From Calamus simplicifolius (taxonomy: Eukaryota; Streptophyta; Magnoliopsida; Arecales; Arecaceae), in NCBI GenBank assembly GCA_900491605.1, contig UESW01004423.1, positions 112,623 through 176,622 of the forward strand: a DNA stretch of 64,000 bases, written 5' to 3'. The position numbers were made by a program, and so were the translations under genes. The first letter of the stretch is position 1, and each line of letters begins with the position of its first letter. This document shows, piece after piece, positions 45,812-58,019 of this stretch. The notes under the pieces are model-generated. The model saw only the letters and a program-made list of their open reading frames with translations. It was not told the DNA's origin and did no database searches.

Positions 45812-46455
45812 ATTATGGTATTACTTTCGTTGTATACTTAAAAAATGATAGACTTGACCATGAATCATTCTATTCCTGATAAAATTGCTTGGGTATGCTG
45901 TTAAGAGCATCTTATGAATAATGCATATCTTTTATTGTTGTTATAATCTGATTATTTGTAACTATGATTCATGTGCTTAATTACTCATGCGGGTGTTTGT
46001 AAGTGGGAATTCCTATCGAGTTATTGCCCATATAATTTTTACTTGAAATTTTTAGTACCACAAGATTCATAGAATTGAATTATGAATTGAGGCTGGAGAG
46101 AGGAACCAAGTGTTAACAATTCTCAATAACCAACCATCCAAAGAAACAAGTAGAAAATAAATGTCACGAAATTGCATCATCGATACTAAATCGTGCAGAG
46201 ATTTACAGTAGAGGAAACAAGTAGGAGACTTCAAAGTATTCCAAACTTTATAAACAAACACAAGTTCAGATATTCAAATTAAGGAAACTAAGAACAAAGC
46301 CAACTAAAAGACCCGACATGCAAACTGGTATTGAAAATTAACTATAACTTCAAGTTCTATCTAGTATAGCTTCACGAATTATTTAGCTAGCTTCCTGGAT
46401 CCCAATAATTAACCATATACCACCCAGCATATTATGGTTGGGATCCAAGTCTTTT
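45812..46455 (-). other. 3' flank of SKP1-like copy 3
   Basis: Part of it (46140-46225, with ACGAAATTGCATC and GAGGAAACAAG) matches 29640-29715, the 3' flank of copy 2. The duplication therefore included downstream DNA. No gene is visible. Confidence 0.6.
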
Positions 46456-46957
46456 TCAGTCGAAGGCCCACTGGTGCTACTTCCTGATCTCTGCCTCTTC
46501 TATTGGAGTCAAGTCATTCTTAATGTTGAAGGTCCTACGGATCTCTTCAACACTCTTCCCCTTTATCATGTCAGCCACTTTTTGGCATGTAAGGTCCAAG
46601 AGACTCTCGATGACGAGGAAATGGGCAGCCTAAAATCAACAATAGAGAGATTATCTTGGGTTTTTCACACGTGGTTTAACAAAGTAGGAAAAGGTAAAAA
46701 AGACAAAATTATATTAAGTTCAGAATCTCCTCTCCTTCCCTGGAAGAGAGATATGTTCTTTAACAGCATCATAACATTTGTGGTGTTAATAAGGTAGTGA
46801 CTAAACAAAATTCAGAATATTTTTTGAGAAGATGATATCACACCGAATAACAAAAGGAAAAAAAAAAACAACGGAGACCAAAATATATTTATTAAATCAT
46901 GTTTGTCATCGAGAGATTATCTCATGATTAAATTTGTAAAAAAAATTATTCCCGATG

Positions 46958-46962
46958 GATTC
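46958..46962. repeat. Target site duplication of element B, left copy
   Basis: GATTC, identical to 63542-63546. Copy 2's intron has a single GGATTCTTTTT at the matching place, which is the empty-site state. Confidence 0.93.
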
Positions 46963-47104
46963 TGTTGAGGTGTAAAATCGCTATGTATCAATAATTGTGT
47001 TCATGGTAAGGCTAGCCTTGATTCCTACCCGCTGTGCAACACCCGCCTAGATAAATCAACCTCGGTAGGTTGGAGCGCCTTAGCCCCCACCGAGCCAAGG
47101 GTTC

Positions 47105-47375
47105 CCGAGGCGTGAGCTATCGTCTCTCTCGTCCCTTCGGCCGAGCTATCGTCTCTCGGCCCCTCGAGCCGAGCTATCGTCTCTCGGTCCCTTCGGCCGA
47201 GCTATCATCTCTCGGCCCCTCAAGCCGAGCTATCATCTATCGTCCCCTCAGGCCGAGCTATCGTCTCTCGGCCCCTCGAACCGAGCTATTGTCTCTCGGT
47301 CCCTTCGGCCGAGCTATCTCTCAGCCCCTCGAGCCGAGCTATCGTCTCTCGGCCCCTCGAGCCGAGTTATCGTCC
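47105..47375. repeat. 28-bp tandem array, element B 5' LTR
   Basis: About nine units of GAGCTATCGTCTCTCGGCCC-CTCGAGCC. CTCGG...CCGAG forms a short inverted repeat across unit borders. Confidence 0.9.
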
Positions 47376-47700
47376 ATCGTCTCCTGGCCCTAACTAAGCC
47401 ATCCCATCACCCGGCCCTTCTAGCCGATCTCTTCTATCACTCGGCCTAGCCCAAGCGATACTGTACCTCTCGAATTTGGCGCGGAAAGCTTAAAATAGTA
47501 AGATTCAAATGAAATCATATCCGAAAGTGGCCTAGAGCCCTGGAGCCTATGCCCCCACCAAATCTCGAGATGTCAACAAGCTCTCCAGCCGTCGATCCTC
47601 TAACTAACCAGATACGAATCCTACCAATCTCATAACAAACTGGATTCAGATCTCAACGGCCTTCGGACCCACGACGCTCCCAAGCAATCAGGTGATCCTC

Positions 47701-47708
47701 TATAAATA
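47701..47708 (+). promoter_or_regulatory. TATA box of element B 5' LTR
   Basis: TATAAATA in CCTCTATAAATACC. It is conserved in the 3' LTR and in element C. Confidence 0.7.
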
Positions 47709-47994
47709 CCAAGCCTCAGATCCCCTCAGGTACGCCATCTCTGATGCGCACACTCGCTCATTGCCTTTGCTTCTGCCATTACCGCTCTGCACAAAGCCCT
47801 GGAGAGACTCTTCAGTGAGAGCCTTCTCCTCATTTTTGTTGACTGTCGATCTCCACTGACTTGAGCGTCGGAGGGTCTTCCAGAGGGCCACCCCCAATGC
47901 CCTTCGCGTGAGGACTGTTTGCAGGTCCGCCCAGGAGGAGCCCATCTCGAAGCCCGCGCCCGAGTCGGAGGGCAAGATTTCAGCAGCAACAAAT

Positions 47995-48012
47995 TGGCGC
48001 TAGAGGAAGGGC
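47995..48012 (+). other. Primer binding site of element B
   Basis: TGGCGCTAGAGGAAGGGC starts three bases after the LTR. The TGGCGC start is usual in Tat-type elements. Confidence 0.78.
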
Positions 48013-48077
48013 CCTCAAGTCCCTAAAAACTTGTAATCCAGGAGACAAGGATCTCAGTCTGCAAGAAAACTCCTCCC

Positions 48078-49640
48078 ATGGCCAACCGAAAAAGGCTACC
48101 TCCGAAGTCCAGATCAGGTTGCTTCTCAAAGGCCTGATCCAGTGAGCAGTGTCGCGCCGCCACCACGCCAGTCGAGACTCCATCGCCACCGGCGGCCCTC
48201 GTGACCCAGGACCAGTTTGCCTTACTGGTCCAGCAGGTCCAGGCCCTGGCCCACCTAATTCAGGGCGCTCCGAATCCCCCCGTCCGGCTGCTCATACTCC
48301 TCACCCTTCTGAGGAGAATGCAGCCCCCGCTCATCCAGCGATCTCTTCTTCCAGCCCGCATGGGGTTGCGGACCCCCCTCGCCGTCCCAGAGAAGCTGAG
48401 CTAGCTCCCCATCGAGCCGCATCAAAGATCTCCCTAGATCTCGGCGGGCCCGATCTCTCCCCGGTGTATTCTCGCCATGATTCAACACCGTCTCAGTATT
48501 CTCCTCGTCCTGCACCTTCTGCTCTTCCTGACGAAGAGATCCGCCGCCAGCTCCAAGAAATGCGTCAAGAGCTTGACGCCGCCAAGCAAGCCCATCCGCT
48601 TCAAAATAAAGCGGAGCAGGGCATTCCCTTCTCTAAGAAGATCATGGAGGAAGTGATTCCCTCCCACGTCAAGCTGCCTGCCATCGAGCCTTATCATGGC
48701 TCCTCCGACCCCGACGATCATCTCAGCAGCTTCCGATCAATAATGATGTTCCACGGGCATCAGATGCGATCCTCTGTTGCGCCTTCCCTTCCACCCTCAG
48801 GGGATCTGCCCGAACTTGGTTCAATGCTTTGAAGCCAGGTTCCGTTGATTCATTTGACGAGCTGAGCCGCCTTTTCATCAGCCAGTTCGTCAGTAGCCGC
48901 CGCCACCGACGGAGATCCGACTCCCTCTCTGAGGTTAAGCAGAGAGAGGGGGAGTCCCTGAAGAAGTATCTCGCCGTTTCAACACGGCCATGCTGGAGGT
49001 GGACCACCTTAATCATGAGGTGGCCATGTCCGCCCTAGCAGGCGGAGTATTGAAGGAGAGCGACTTTTACCTGGCCTTGGAGGTTAGCTACCCTCCAAAC
49101 CTCTCCGACATGATGGCCCTGGCAGACAAGTATGCCAGAGTCGAAGAGTCGCGGAGAGCCGCCCGAGCCGAGCTAACGAAGAAGAAGGAGCCCAAGGGCT
49201 CAGATAAGCACCGACCTGCCCGCCGGCCGAGCCCGCCTCGCCGCCAGAGGATTCCCCAGCCACCGCCAAGGAACCGCACTCGGAGCCCGCCTAGGAGGTT
49301 CCACCGGTTCACTCCGCTCACTGCCCCAAGAGCGGAGATCCTCATGGAAATCGAGCGCCAACTCCCTCGACCTCCTCCTCTCAGAGGGAATGCGGCCCGG
49401 AGAGATCCCGCAAAGTATTGCCGCTACCACCGCGACCATGGCCACGACACTGAAGAGTGTTGGCAACTAAAGAATGAGATTGAAAGGCTCATCCAGCGGG
49501 TAGACTGGATCGGTTCAGAGGAGCCCCCGAGCCAAGAAACGGGGGCGATCGCCGGCCTGAGCCCCAGCAGCAACCTCCTCCTCCTCCAAATCCTCCGGTC
49601 GCTGGCCACATTAATATGATTGAGGCGGTCGGTAGTCCTT
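48078..49640 (+). pseudogene. Element B gag (frameshifted)
   Basis: The first ATG (48078) opens MANRKRLPPKSRSG, then a stop. The likely gag N-terminus VTQDQFALLVQQVQALAHLI is in another frame at 48200-48265. The body has EEIRRQLQEMRQELDAAK, PAIEPYHGSSDPDDHLSSFR and, after a shift near 48757, GSARTWFNALKPGSVDSFDE. Another shift near 48975 leads to AMLEVDHLNHEVAMSALAGG and LSDMMALADKYARVEESRRA. It ends in the zinc-binding-like CRYHRDHGHDTEECWQLKNE. Gag forms the particle and binds RNA. At least three shifts make this copy non-functional. Confidence 0.85.
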
Positions 49641-52600
49641 CAGGCGGGAGGGACGATGAAGAAGGTCCGGCGCGAAGAAAGCACGACCTGATGAGATCTC
49701 TTTCTCCAATGATGACTTCCAGGGGATACAGTTTCCGCACGATGATGCGCTAGTTGTATCTCTTAATTTGAACAACTATGATGTAAGCCGAATTCTAATT
49801 GATAGTGGAAGCTCCGTCAATGTTTTGTACCTTGATGTGTTTGTGAAGATGAAGCTTCTCATGGAGAGTCTCCGAGCCGTGGACTCCACCCTAATGGGGT
49901 TCACCGGCGATGTCATTATCCCGGAGGGGTCGTCACCTTGACGGTCCGCGGGGACCTGGCCCCGCGTGGCCACTGTGTATGCAGATTTCCTGGTGACCAA
50001 GCTACGGTCGCCCTACAACGCAATCTTGGGAAGACCCGGCCTAATGTCTCTCAGAGCCGCCGTCTCCATCCCCCATCTTGTTATGAAGTTCCCTACCGAG
50101 CGAGGGGTAGGTGTAGTTCGAGGAAGCCAAGCAATAGCTCGGCAGTGTTTCGTCACCAGCCTGCATCCAGACTGCCGAGGTCGATGGACTAGACGCTCGG
50201 AGGATTTCGCCGAGCAGCGAGGAGAACCAGCCGAAGAGCTGGAGGAGGTGCCACTGGACGAAGCTCGGCCTGACCGAACCATAAGGATCGGGTCGCTGCT
50301 GAAAGGGAAGCCCCGGCTGGAGCTGATCGACTTTCTTCGAAGGAATGCTGATGTCTTCGCCTGGTCAGCCTCAGATATGCCTGGGATTAGTCCGGACGTC
50401 CTTGTCCACCGTCTTAATGTGGACGAGATATCTCGACCCGTGAAGCAGAAGAAGAGGAGCTTCGCCCTGACCGGCAGAGAAAGATTGAAGAGGAGGTGGA
50501 TAAGCTCATCAAGGCAAACTTCATTCGAGAAGTAAATTATCCGAGCTGGCTGTCCAATGTTGTCATGGTGAAGAAGTCGAACGGCAAATGGCGAATCTGC
50601 ATCGACTTCACCGATCTTAATAAAGCATGCCCGAAGGACAGTTTCCCTCTTCCCGGATCGACCAGCTCGTGGATGCCACTTCCGGCCATCAGATGCTGAC
50701 CTTCATGGACGCATATTCAGGCTATAACCAAATTCGGATGGCACCCGAGGATGAAGAAAAGACCGCCTTCATAACTGACCGAGGTACCTATTGTTACCGA
50801 GTCATGCCTTTTGGTCTGAAGAATGCAGGCGCCACCTACCAAAGGCTGGTGAACAAAGTCTTCAAGGAGCAAATCGGTCGGAACATGGAGGTATACGTTG
50901 ATGACATGCTGGTCAAAAGCAAGGAAGCTTCCCAGCATATCGAGGACCTCTCAGAGAGCTTCGCGACACTCCAAAGTATCGGATGAAGCTCAATCCGACA
51001 AAGTGCGCTTTCGGCGTCACCTCGGGAAAGTTTCTGGGCTTTATGGTTTCTCAGCGAGGCATCGAAGCCAACCCGCAGAAGATTCAAGCCCTTCAGCAAA
51101 TGGGCCCCCGACATCTGTTAAAGAAGTCCAGCGCCTGACCGGAAGGATTGCGGCCCTCAACCGCTTCGTAGCTCGGTCGGCCGAGAGGAGCCTCCCTTTC
51201 TTCAAAGCTCTCCGATCCCTAAGAACTTCCAATGGACTCCTGAATGCCAAAAATCATTTGAAGACCTCAAGAAGTATCTCGGCTCAACCTCTCCTCGGCA
51301 GCCCAAATCGGGAGAGATGCTATTTTTGTACCTGGCAGTTTCAGAAGGCGCAATTAGCTCGGTCTTGGTCAGAGAAGAGAAGAAGACCCAAAAGCCGATC
51401 TACTATGTCAGCAAACTGCTCCGGGACGCCGAGACGAGGTATACCCAAATTGAGAAGCTAGTTTTGGCCCTGATAACGTCGGTTCGGTTGCGACCGTATT
51501 TTCAGCGCATTCTGTGACAGTCCTCACCGACCAGCCCATCAAGGCGGTGGTCCACCACCCCGAGACATCAGGAAGAATGGCAAAGTGGGCCGTTGAATTG
51601 AGCGAGCATGATATCCGATATCAGCCTCGTCCGGCCATCAAAGCGCAGGTTCTAGCCGACTTCCTCCTTGAATGCACTATCCCAGAAGATGGCTCCGCTC
51701 CGGACTCCTCCGAGCATCCAAAGTCGAGCGCCCTGTGGTTGCTTCATGTCGACGGATCCTCCAACGCCAATGGCTCGGTGCTGGTTTAGTCCTCACCAGC
51801 CCAGAGGGGGCGACCTTCGAGTATGGCGTTAGATTCTCCTTCCCAGCCTCCAACAACGAGCCGAATATGAAGCTCTGCTCCGGACTCCGAATCGCCCGTG
51901 ATCTGAAAGTGAAGAAGCTAAATGCCTTCACCGACTCTCAGCTGGTAGCTGGTCAAGTGCGGGCGAGTTTGAAGCCCGAGAGCCAAACATGATTCGGTAT
52001 CTCCAAGAGGTGCGGAACCTACTCTCCCACTTCTCTGAATTTGAAGTTATCCAGATCCCCAGATCCGAAAATGCTCGTGCCGACCTATTATCCCGGCTAG
52101 CAACTGCGGAGTCGATGGACTTCGAGCGGAAGTTCCCCTTGGAAATCCTGGAAAGGCCTAGCATCGCGGAGGCGACCGAGTGATGCAGATTGAGGTCGAA
52201 CCATCTTGGTTCGACCCTATATTAAAGTATCTTAAAGAAGGGTCGCTCCCAGCCGACCGCAGGGAAGCAAGGAAGCTGAGACTGCAAGCTACCCACTATG
52301 TGCTGATCGACGACCAGCTCTATAAGCGGTCCTTTTCCATGCCGCTGCTCAGATGCCTCCGCCCATCTGAAGCTGATTATGCTCTTCGGGAGGTGCATGA
52401 AGGAATTTGCGGCAATCATCTAGGAAGTCGATCTCTATGCCACAAGGTGCTTCGCCAGGGATATTACTGGCCAACCATGCAAAAGGATGCCGATAATCTC
52501 GTCCGAGTTTGTGACCCATGCCAGAGGCACTCCAACATCCAGAGGCTCCCCTCTGCCAGTCTGGTCCCTATTTCCTCCGCTTGGCCCTTTGCTAAGTGGG

Positions 52601-53432
52601 GGATGGACATTCTCGGCCCTTTTCCCCTCGCCACTGGACAGAGGAAGTTCTTATTCGTCGCCATTGATTACTTCACTAAGTGGGTCGAGGCTGAGCAGTT
52701 GCCCAAATAACCGAAGCTCGGGCCAGGGATTTCGTGTGGAAATCCATCATTTGCCGTTTTGGTCTCCCGCATACCATCATCACCGACAATGGCAAGCAAT
52801 TTGATAATCCCAAATTCTGGAGTTTTGTGAGGATCATGGCATTAGTCATCGCCTCACCTCAGTAGGGCATCCGCAAGCTAACGGAGAAGCCGAGGTAACA
52901 AACCGGACCCTACTTCAAGGGATTAAAGCCCGGCTCGCCAGAGCCCGAGGCAGATGGGCGGATGAGCTTCATCATGTTCTATGGGCCTACCGCACCACCA
53001 GAGAATCCCCACGGCGAGACCCCGTTCCGGATGGCCTTTGGCACGGAAGCCGTCATCCCTGTGGAGATAGGCCTTCCCTCTCCGAGTGGAAAGCTACTCA
53101 GAAGAGGCTAACGACGAGCAGCTCCGCACCAATCTCGACTTGGTGGAAGAGATCAGGGAAAAAGCTCGAATTAGAATGGCTGCGTACCAGCAAAGAGTGG
53201 CCCGCTATCATGCCTCCAGAGTCAAGGGTAAATCCTTCTCGCCTGGCGACCTTGTCCTCCGAAAACATCCGTCTCCAAACCGCTAGAGCAAGGAAAGCTC
53301 TCGCCGAATTGGGAAGGCCCCTACCAAGTAGCGGAAGTCATTGGACCTGGCACCTACAAGCTCCAGGATCTAAGCGGGAAATCCATTCCCCGGACGTGGA
53401 ACTCGGACAATCTCCGCGTATACTATCAGTAG
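49641..53432 (+). pseudogene. Element B pol: protease, reverse transcriptase, RNase H, archaeal-type RNase H, integrase
   Basis: Protease: ILIDSGSSVNVLYLDVFVKM at about 49792. Reverse transcriptase: KLIKANFIREVNYPSWLSNV near 50500, CIDFTDLNKACPKDSFPLP, LTFMDAYSGYNQIRMAPEDE, and the catalytic YVDD at 50894-50905. RNase H: IYYVSKLLRDAETRYTQIEK near 51400 and TVLTDQPIKAVVHHPETSGR at 51520. Second RNase H: LLHVDGSSNANGS near 51740. Integrase: HEGICGNHLGSRSLCHKVLR and CDPCQRHS (HHCC zinc site, 52397-52530), MDILGPFPLA, FVAIDYFTKWVEAE, TDNGKQFDNPK near 52780, and an E in QANGEAEVTN near 52880. It ends NLRVYYQ before TAG at 53430. Frame breaks occur near 49930, 50630, 50985, 51500, 51790 and 52710. 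The domain order places it in Tat. Confidence 0.88.
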
Positions 53433-53639
53433 GGTACGCCTCTTTGACCTGCCCCGTTTATAACTTTGGCATTTTATTCCTATTATATACGACATGGTCG
53501 CTTCTTTGGAAAAACTGTGATGAGAAATGGATACCTCTAGCTCACTCTCGGCACAACCGAGCTATTTCTCCGAGCTTTCAATTGAATCTCCAAACCTCGG
53601 CTGGATCAAGTCCTACTTTATAAAGACTCGGTATGGCCG

Positions 53640-54660
53640 AGCGCCCCCAGTATGATTAAGAGCTAACGTTCTCCTAAATTTAGCTTGGATTCGGGCAGCT
53701 TACAAGCCCCGGCCAACCTAAGCGATCTCCAAAGTTTCGTTCGGATTCGGGCAGCTTACAAGCCCCGGCCGACCTAATGGTCTCCTAAGTTCGTTCGGAT
53801 TCGGGCCGCTTAAAAGCCCCGGCCGACCTAAGCGATCTCCAAAGTTTTGTTCGGATTCGGGCCGCTTAGAAGCCCCGCCAACCTAAATGATCTCCAAAAC
53901 TTAACTCGGATTCAGGCCGCTTACAAGCCCCGGCCGACCTAAGCGATCTCCAAAGTTTAGCTTCGGATTCGGGCCGCTTACAAGCCCCGGCCGACCTAAA
54001 CGATCTCCAAACTTAGCTCGGATTCGGCCGCTTACAAGCCCCGACGACCTAAGCGATCTCTAAAGTTTAGCTCGGATTCGGGCCGCTTACAAGCCCCGGC
54101 CGACCTAAACGATCTCCAAAACTTAACTCGGATTCGGGCGCTTACAAGCCCTGGCCGACCTAAACGATCTCCAAAACTTAACTCGGATTCGGGCCGCTTA
54201 CAAGCCCCGCCGACCTAAACGTTCTCCAAAACTTAGCTCGGATTCGGGCCGCTTACAAGCCCGGCCGACCTAAACGTTCTCCAAAACTTAGCTCGGATTT
54301 GGGCCGCTTACAAGCCCCGGTCGACCTAAACGTTCTCCAAAACTTAGCTCGGATTCAGGCCGCTTACAAGCCCCGACCGACCTAAACGATCTCCAAAACT
54401 TAACTCGGATTGGGCCGCTTACAAGCCCGGGACCTAAACGATCTAAAACTTAACTTGGATTCGGGCCGCTTACAAGCCCCGCCGACCTAAACGATCTCCA
54501 AAACTTAACTTGGATTCGGGCCGCTTACAAGCCCCGACCGACCTAAACGATCTCCAAAACTTAACTCGGATTCGGGCCGCTTATAAGCCCCGACCGACCT
54601 AAACGTTCTCCTAAGCTTTGTTCAGACTCAGGCCGCTTACAAGCCCCGCCGACCTGTCGG
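53640..54660. repeat. 56-bp tandem array downstream of pol, element B
   Basis: About 17-18 units of GGCCGCTTACAAGCCCCGGC then CGACCTAAACGATCTCCAAA and ACTTAACTCGGATTCG. Element C has about four units on the opposite strand. Confidence 0.92.
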
Positions 54661-54793
54661 TCTCCAAGATGCAGAACATTGTTCGATGGGGACAAACATC
54701 TTGGGGATGGCAGCGAAAATAGAAGTTGCAAAAAACCTCCCTTATTTATCATAAAGGAAACAACAAAGAGGAAAAGAAAAATAAAAAGAACCC

Positions 54794-55094
54794 TCACAGG
54801 GGCTTATCGTCTTTCCTAGGAGCCACCAAGCCCTCCTCACGCCGAGCCAACTCGGCGACCTGTTGACGAAGGGACGCTATTTCCCCTTCCTGCTGGCTGA
54901 AGGAGCTCGACCTCCCTCGTCGAAATGGCCAAGTATTGCTCGGCCGTTCTTTGAAGCTCCTCATGGCTCGCGAACGCCGATGCCAGAACCACTCCATCAA
55001 CAGTCACTGCAATGCGACTCCCCCGGGAGTCCCTGTGGCCGTTAGCACCGTCGTTCGGCCCTTGAGTCAATCGCCTTTCATCGCCGGAGGCCAT
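54794..55094 (-). pseudogene. Small antisense gene of Tat elements (first copy in element B)
   Basis: ATG at 55094 opens MASGDERRLTQGPNDGANGH, then VTVDGVVLASAFASHEELQR and AEQYLAISTREVELL. A one-base shift near 54900 separates this from EIASLRQQVAELARREEGLV and the end RKDDKPL (TGA at 54794-54796). The intact form would have about 100 residues with a leucine-heptad C-terminal helix. A TATA box is at 55161-55170. It lies right after the 56-bp array and runs towards pol. No known family is recognised. Confidence 0.62.
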
Positions 55095-55160
55095 ATCCAC
55101 ACTCAAGAATCGTTGGGAGACTAGCCGAAAGGATGACCGGCACAGGCATCCCACTCGTCC

Positions 55161-55170
55161 ATATTTAAAC
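55161..55170 (-). promoter_or_regulatory. TATA box of small antisense gene, element B first copy
   Basis: GTTTAAATAT on the minus strand, followed by GGACGAGTGGGATGCC, matching element C's TATAAATATGGACGAGAGGGATGCC core in place and spacing. Confidence 0.65.
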
Positions 55171-55270
55171 CACTCCTGACGAGTATTTCGATTACTCGAG
55201 TCATTAATCTCGACCCGTGGGAACTCACCACGCGTCATCGCCTCAGTAGGCGCTTGCGGGAGACAAGGGG

Positions 55271-56390
55271 TCATGCCCCCTCATCGAGGAAGATCAGGAA
55301 GCATCAACGAGGTGCACGAGGAACTTCCCCCTTTTCTAGGGACTAGGCTCCCTCCGGTTTGCCAAACCCTTCTGAAATGAATGTCCTCGAGAACCTGCCA
55401 GACTCCCTCGAATTGGGCATCCTTGAAAAGACATGTCAGCAATCAGCGCTAGCTCGCCTCCCTTGAGGATAACCAAGTCGTAAACTTCAGACACCCCCAT
55501 GCGTCGCTCGGATAACCCTCATCCTCTTTGGCAACCTGCACCAGAATCTACATTTGCTGCAAGAGACAAACAAAATATTATACCTCGGCAACAACCGAGT
55601 GATATCCTTTGTACCTTGGCAACAACCAAGTGATATCCTGAAGCTTCGGCTTAGTCGAGTAATCTCTCCATCGCTCTGACGTGGCTAAGGCACCCTATTG
55701 TACCTCGGCGGAGGCAAACGACCTCCCATTACTCAACAGCAAAGGCATGTCATGAACTGTCTTTCCCTACCGAAATACCTACCTCAATAAATGAGATCAT
55801 GCCTATCTCATGAGTCCACAGGATCGCCCATGCCCCTCTTTGACTCAATCATGGATATACGCTATCTCCGCTGAGGACCGGACACTGGCCTTAGCAAGAA
55901 CTAAGCCACGATAGCGCTGCGAAATATGCTATAGCATAAAAAGCATAATATGGGAGTAACAACTCTCAGCATAGAAGAGGCAGAGACTAAAGAAAGAAGG
56001 AATGAAAACTTTCTTTACTTCCTCATCAAAAGAAAAGTTACAATCTCCTACGAGGAGTTACAAGTGCATCAAAGCACAAGAAATAAAAACGAGTACATAG
56101 CTCGGCTGAACTGCTTCAGTCAGCTTCAGTTAACAATGATGCTTCGGCATCCGATCGAAAAGATCAGGCGACCAGCTAGCTCGCCCTGATAGATAGCAAG
56201 GCCGGCTTCCCATGGGTCCTCTGGATGAACTAAGGGATCCAAAAGAGATGCGGACCCGTGGATGCTGATGCTGAGGAAGCTTCCCCCTGGGTGGGATGCT
56301 GGGCTGTAGGTCGCTGCCCGATTGAGAGAGCTAGGGGACCATCAGCCCCACACTGCTCTCAACTCCCTATCCATGCGACAAAGGATTCCC
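55271..56390. other. Spacer of element B
   Basis: It contains short repeats of CCTCGGCAACAACCGAGTGA (55580-55640) and sequence shared with element C (37020-37800). No conserved reading frame is visible. Confidence 0.45.
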
Positions 56391-56391
56391 C

Positions 56392-56649
56392 TCAGAGAAG
56401 AGCTGAGAATCTAGCCCAAGGGAGAAGGAAGTCCGTGCGTGCTACGGGGGTGCCTACACATTCTACCATGCGACCCCCGCAGACAAACCACAAAGGACAC
56501 ACAGGAAGCACATATGTGCGCTCTCCATATGATCTTTGCGAACCTCCTGTGCACTCTCCATGTGATCTCCGAAGCTCCTCCCTTGAGGACGAGCCGCTCT
56601 TCAGCGACTCCTTCATCACCCCAACTATCCGGGGGAAGACGACTTGCAA
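56392..56649 (-). pseudogene. Short antisense ORF with GERT motif, element B
   Basis: The frame reads GVMKESLKSGSSSREELRRS, HGECTGGSQRSYGERTYVLP, then PVARTDFLLPW. It matches the core of the element C ORF at 36541-36894. The ATG-led N-terminus (MMLPEA near 56695) runs into a stop in B, so the unit is broken here. Its TATA box is 56764-56757. No domain is recognised. Confidence 0.35.
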
Positions 56650-57396
56650 AAGGAAAACTCAATCCCTCCGCTCTAAGCCTCAGGGAGCATCATGAAAATT
56701 TTCACAGCTCACAAGAAGAAAATTTTTGGGGATAGCCTAACATGGCCCCTTCCTCCCTTCTTATAGGCGAAATGAACCGGGAGTAGGTATTAAAGCAGAA
56801 AGCCCGAGATTCAAAATGCCCAATCCACGCTGCCACGTGGCCTCCCAAGATGAAAAAAGCGCCCTTCTATGCATGCCAAACGCATCTCTCAGTCCATGAC
56901 GTACGCCAGAGGATCTCCTCTGATCCCAGATCATGGGTCATAACTGCAGAAAATCGCTCGCTGATCTTAAAGATACAGGTAGACCTGGGAAATCGCCCAG
57001 TGAAAACGACACCCTCCAGTGCAAAAGGAAAACTCAGTCCCTCCGCTCTAAGCCTCAGGGACACAGGCATCATGAAAATTTTCACAGCTCACAGAGAAGA
57101 AAATTTTTGGGGATAGCCTAACACGCCCCTTCCTCCCCTTCTTATAGGCGAAATGAATCGGGAGCAGGTATTAAAGAAGAAAGCCCCGAGATTCAAATGC
57201 CCAATCCACGCTGCCACGTGGCCTCCCAGGATGAAAAAAGTGCCCTTCTATGCATGCCAAACGCATCTCTCAGTCCATGATGTATGCTAGAGGATCTCCT
57301 CTGATCCCGGATCATGGGTCATAATTGCAAAAAATTGCCCGCTGATCTTAAAGATACGGGTAGACCTGGGAAATCGCCCAGTGAAAACGACACCCT
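56647..57396. repeat. 375-bp tandem duplication in element B
   Basis: CAAAAGGAAAACTCA begins at 56647 and again at 57022; each copy runs to ACGACACCCTCCA. Each copy includes one TATA-type box (56764-56757 and about 57145-57138, minus strand). Element C has one copy. Confidence 0.9.
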
Positions 57397-58019
57397 CCAA
57401 TGGCAAACGAGCGCCTGCGTCGTACGTTGAAATGACCCGCGTTGGAAAGGATCGACGAGATAAATGCCCCTGGAAAGTACTGAGGCAACCTTTTGCTGGC
57501 TACAAAGCCGTATTATCTACTTCAGCAAAACGAAGGCCAACTTGCCTTGAAAAAGACAAGGCACTGACAGAGTAATAAAGAGGCGCGGAGGCCAAGTACT
57601 CCTCGATAAAGGTGTTTCAATATTCCTCACTCCGACCTAACTGCCTGTTGTATCCAGGTATGAACCTGGACATCGCCTTGTGCTTCCATCCAAGGCCAAG
57701 CCACTTTCATACTTCGGAACAAACCGAGGTATCGTTTTCGGTCCAGCATGACTGAGTGTTATCCTACACTCCTATTCGGACTAAGATGCTGCCTTTATCT
57801 CAACAATGATGAAACACTCTTTATACTTCGACTAAAGCACAGGCGCTACGCCTTGAACCTTACCGAGGTGGCCAAAACTCTCTCAAGAGAGTGGCTCACT
57901 TATAAGACTTGCACGGTGAAAGCGAGCATTTCAAAAATAGCAGCAAGCACAAAAGCTACGGAAACTTTTCTCTTCATTTATTATAGAAAGGGCGATAGAA
58001 AAGAAAAATACATCGGTCC

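Larger units (their letters stand above)
46963..47991 (+). repeat. 5' LTR of element B
   Basis: 1,029 bp, TGTTGAGGTGTAAAATCG...ATTTCAGCAGCAACA. It has a 28-bp array (47105-47375) and a TATA box at 47701. Confidence 0.93.
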
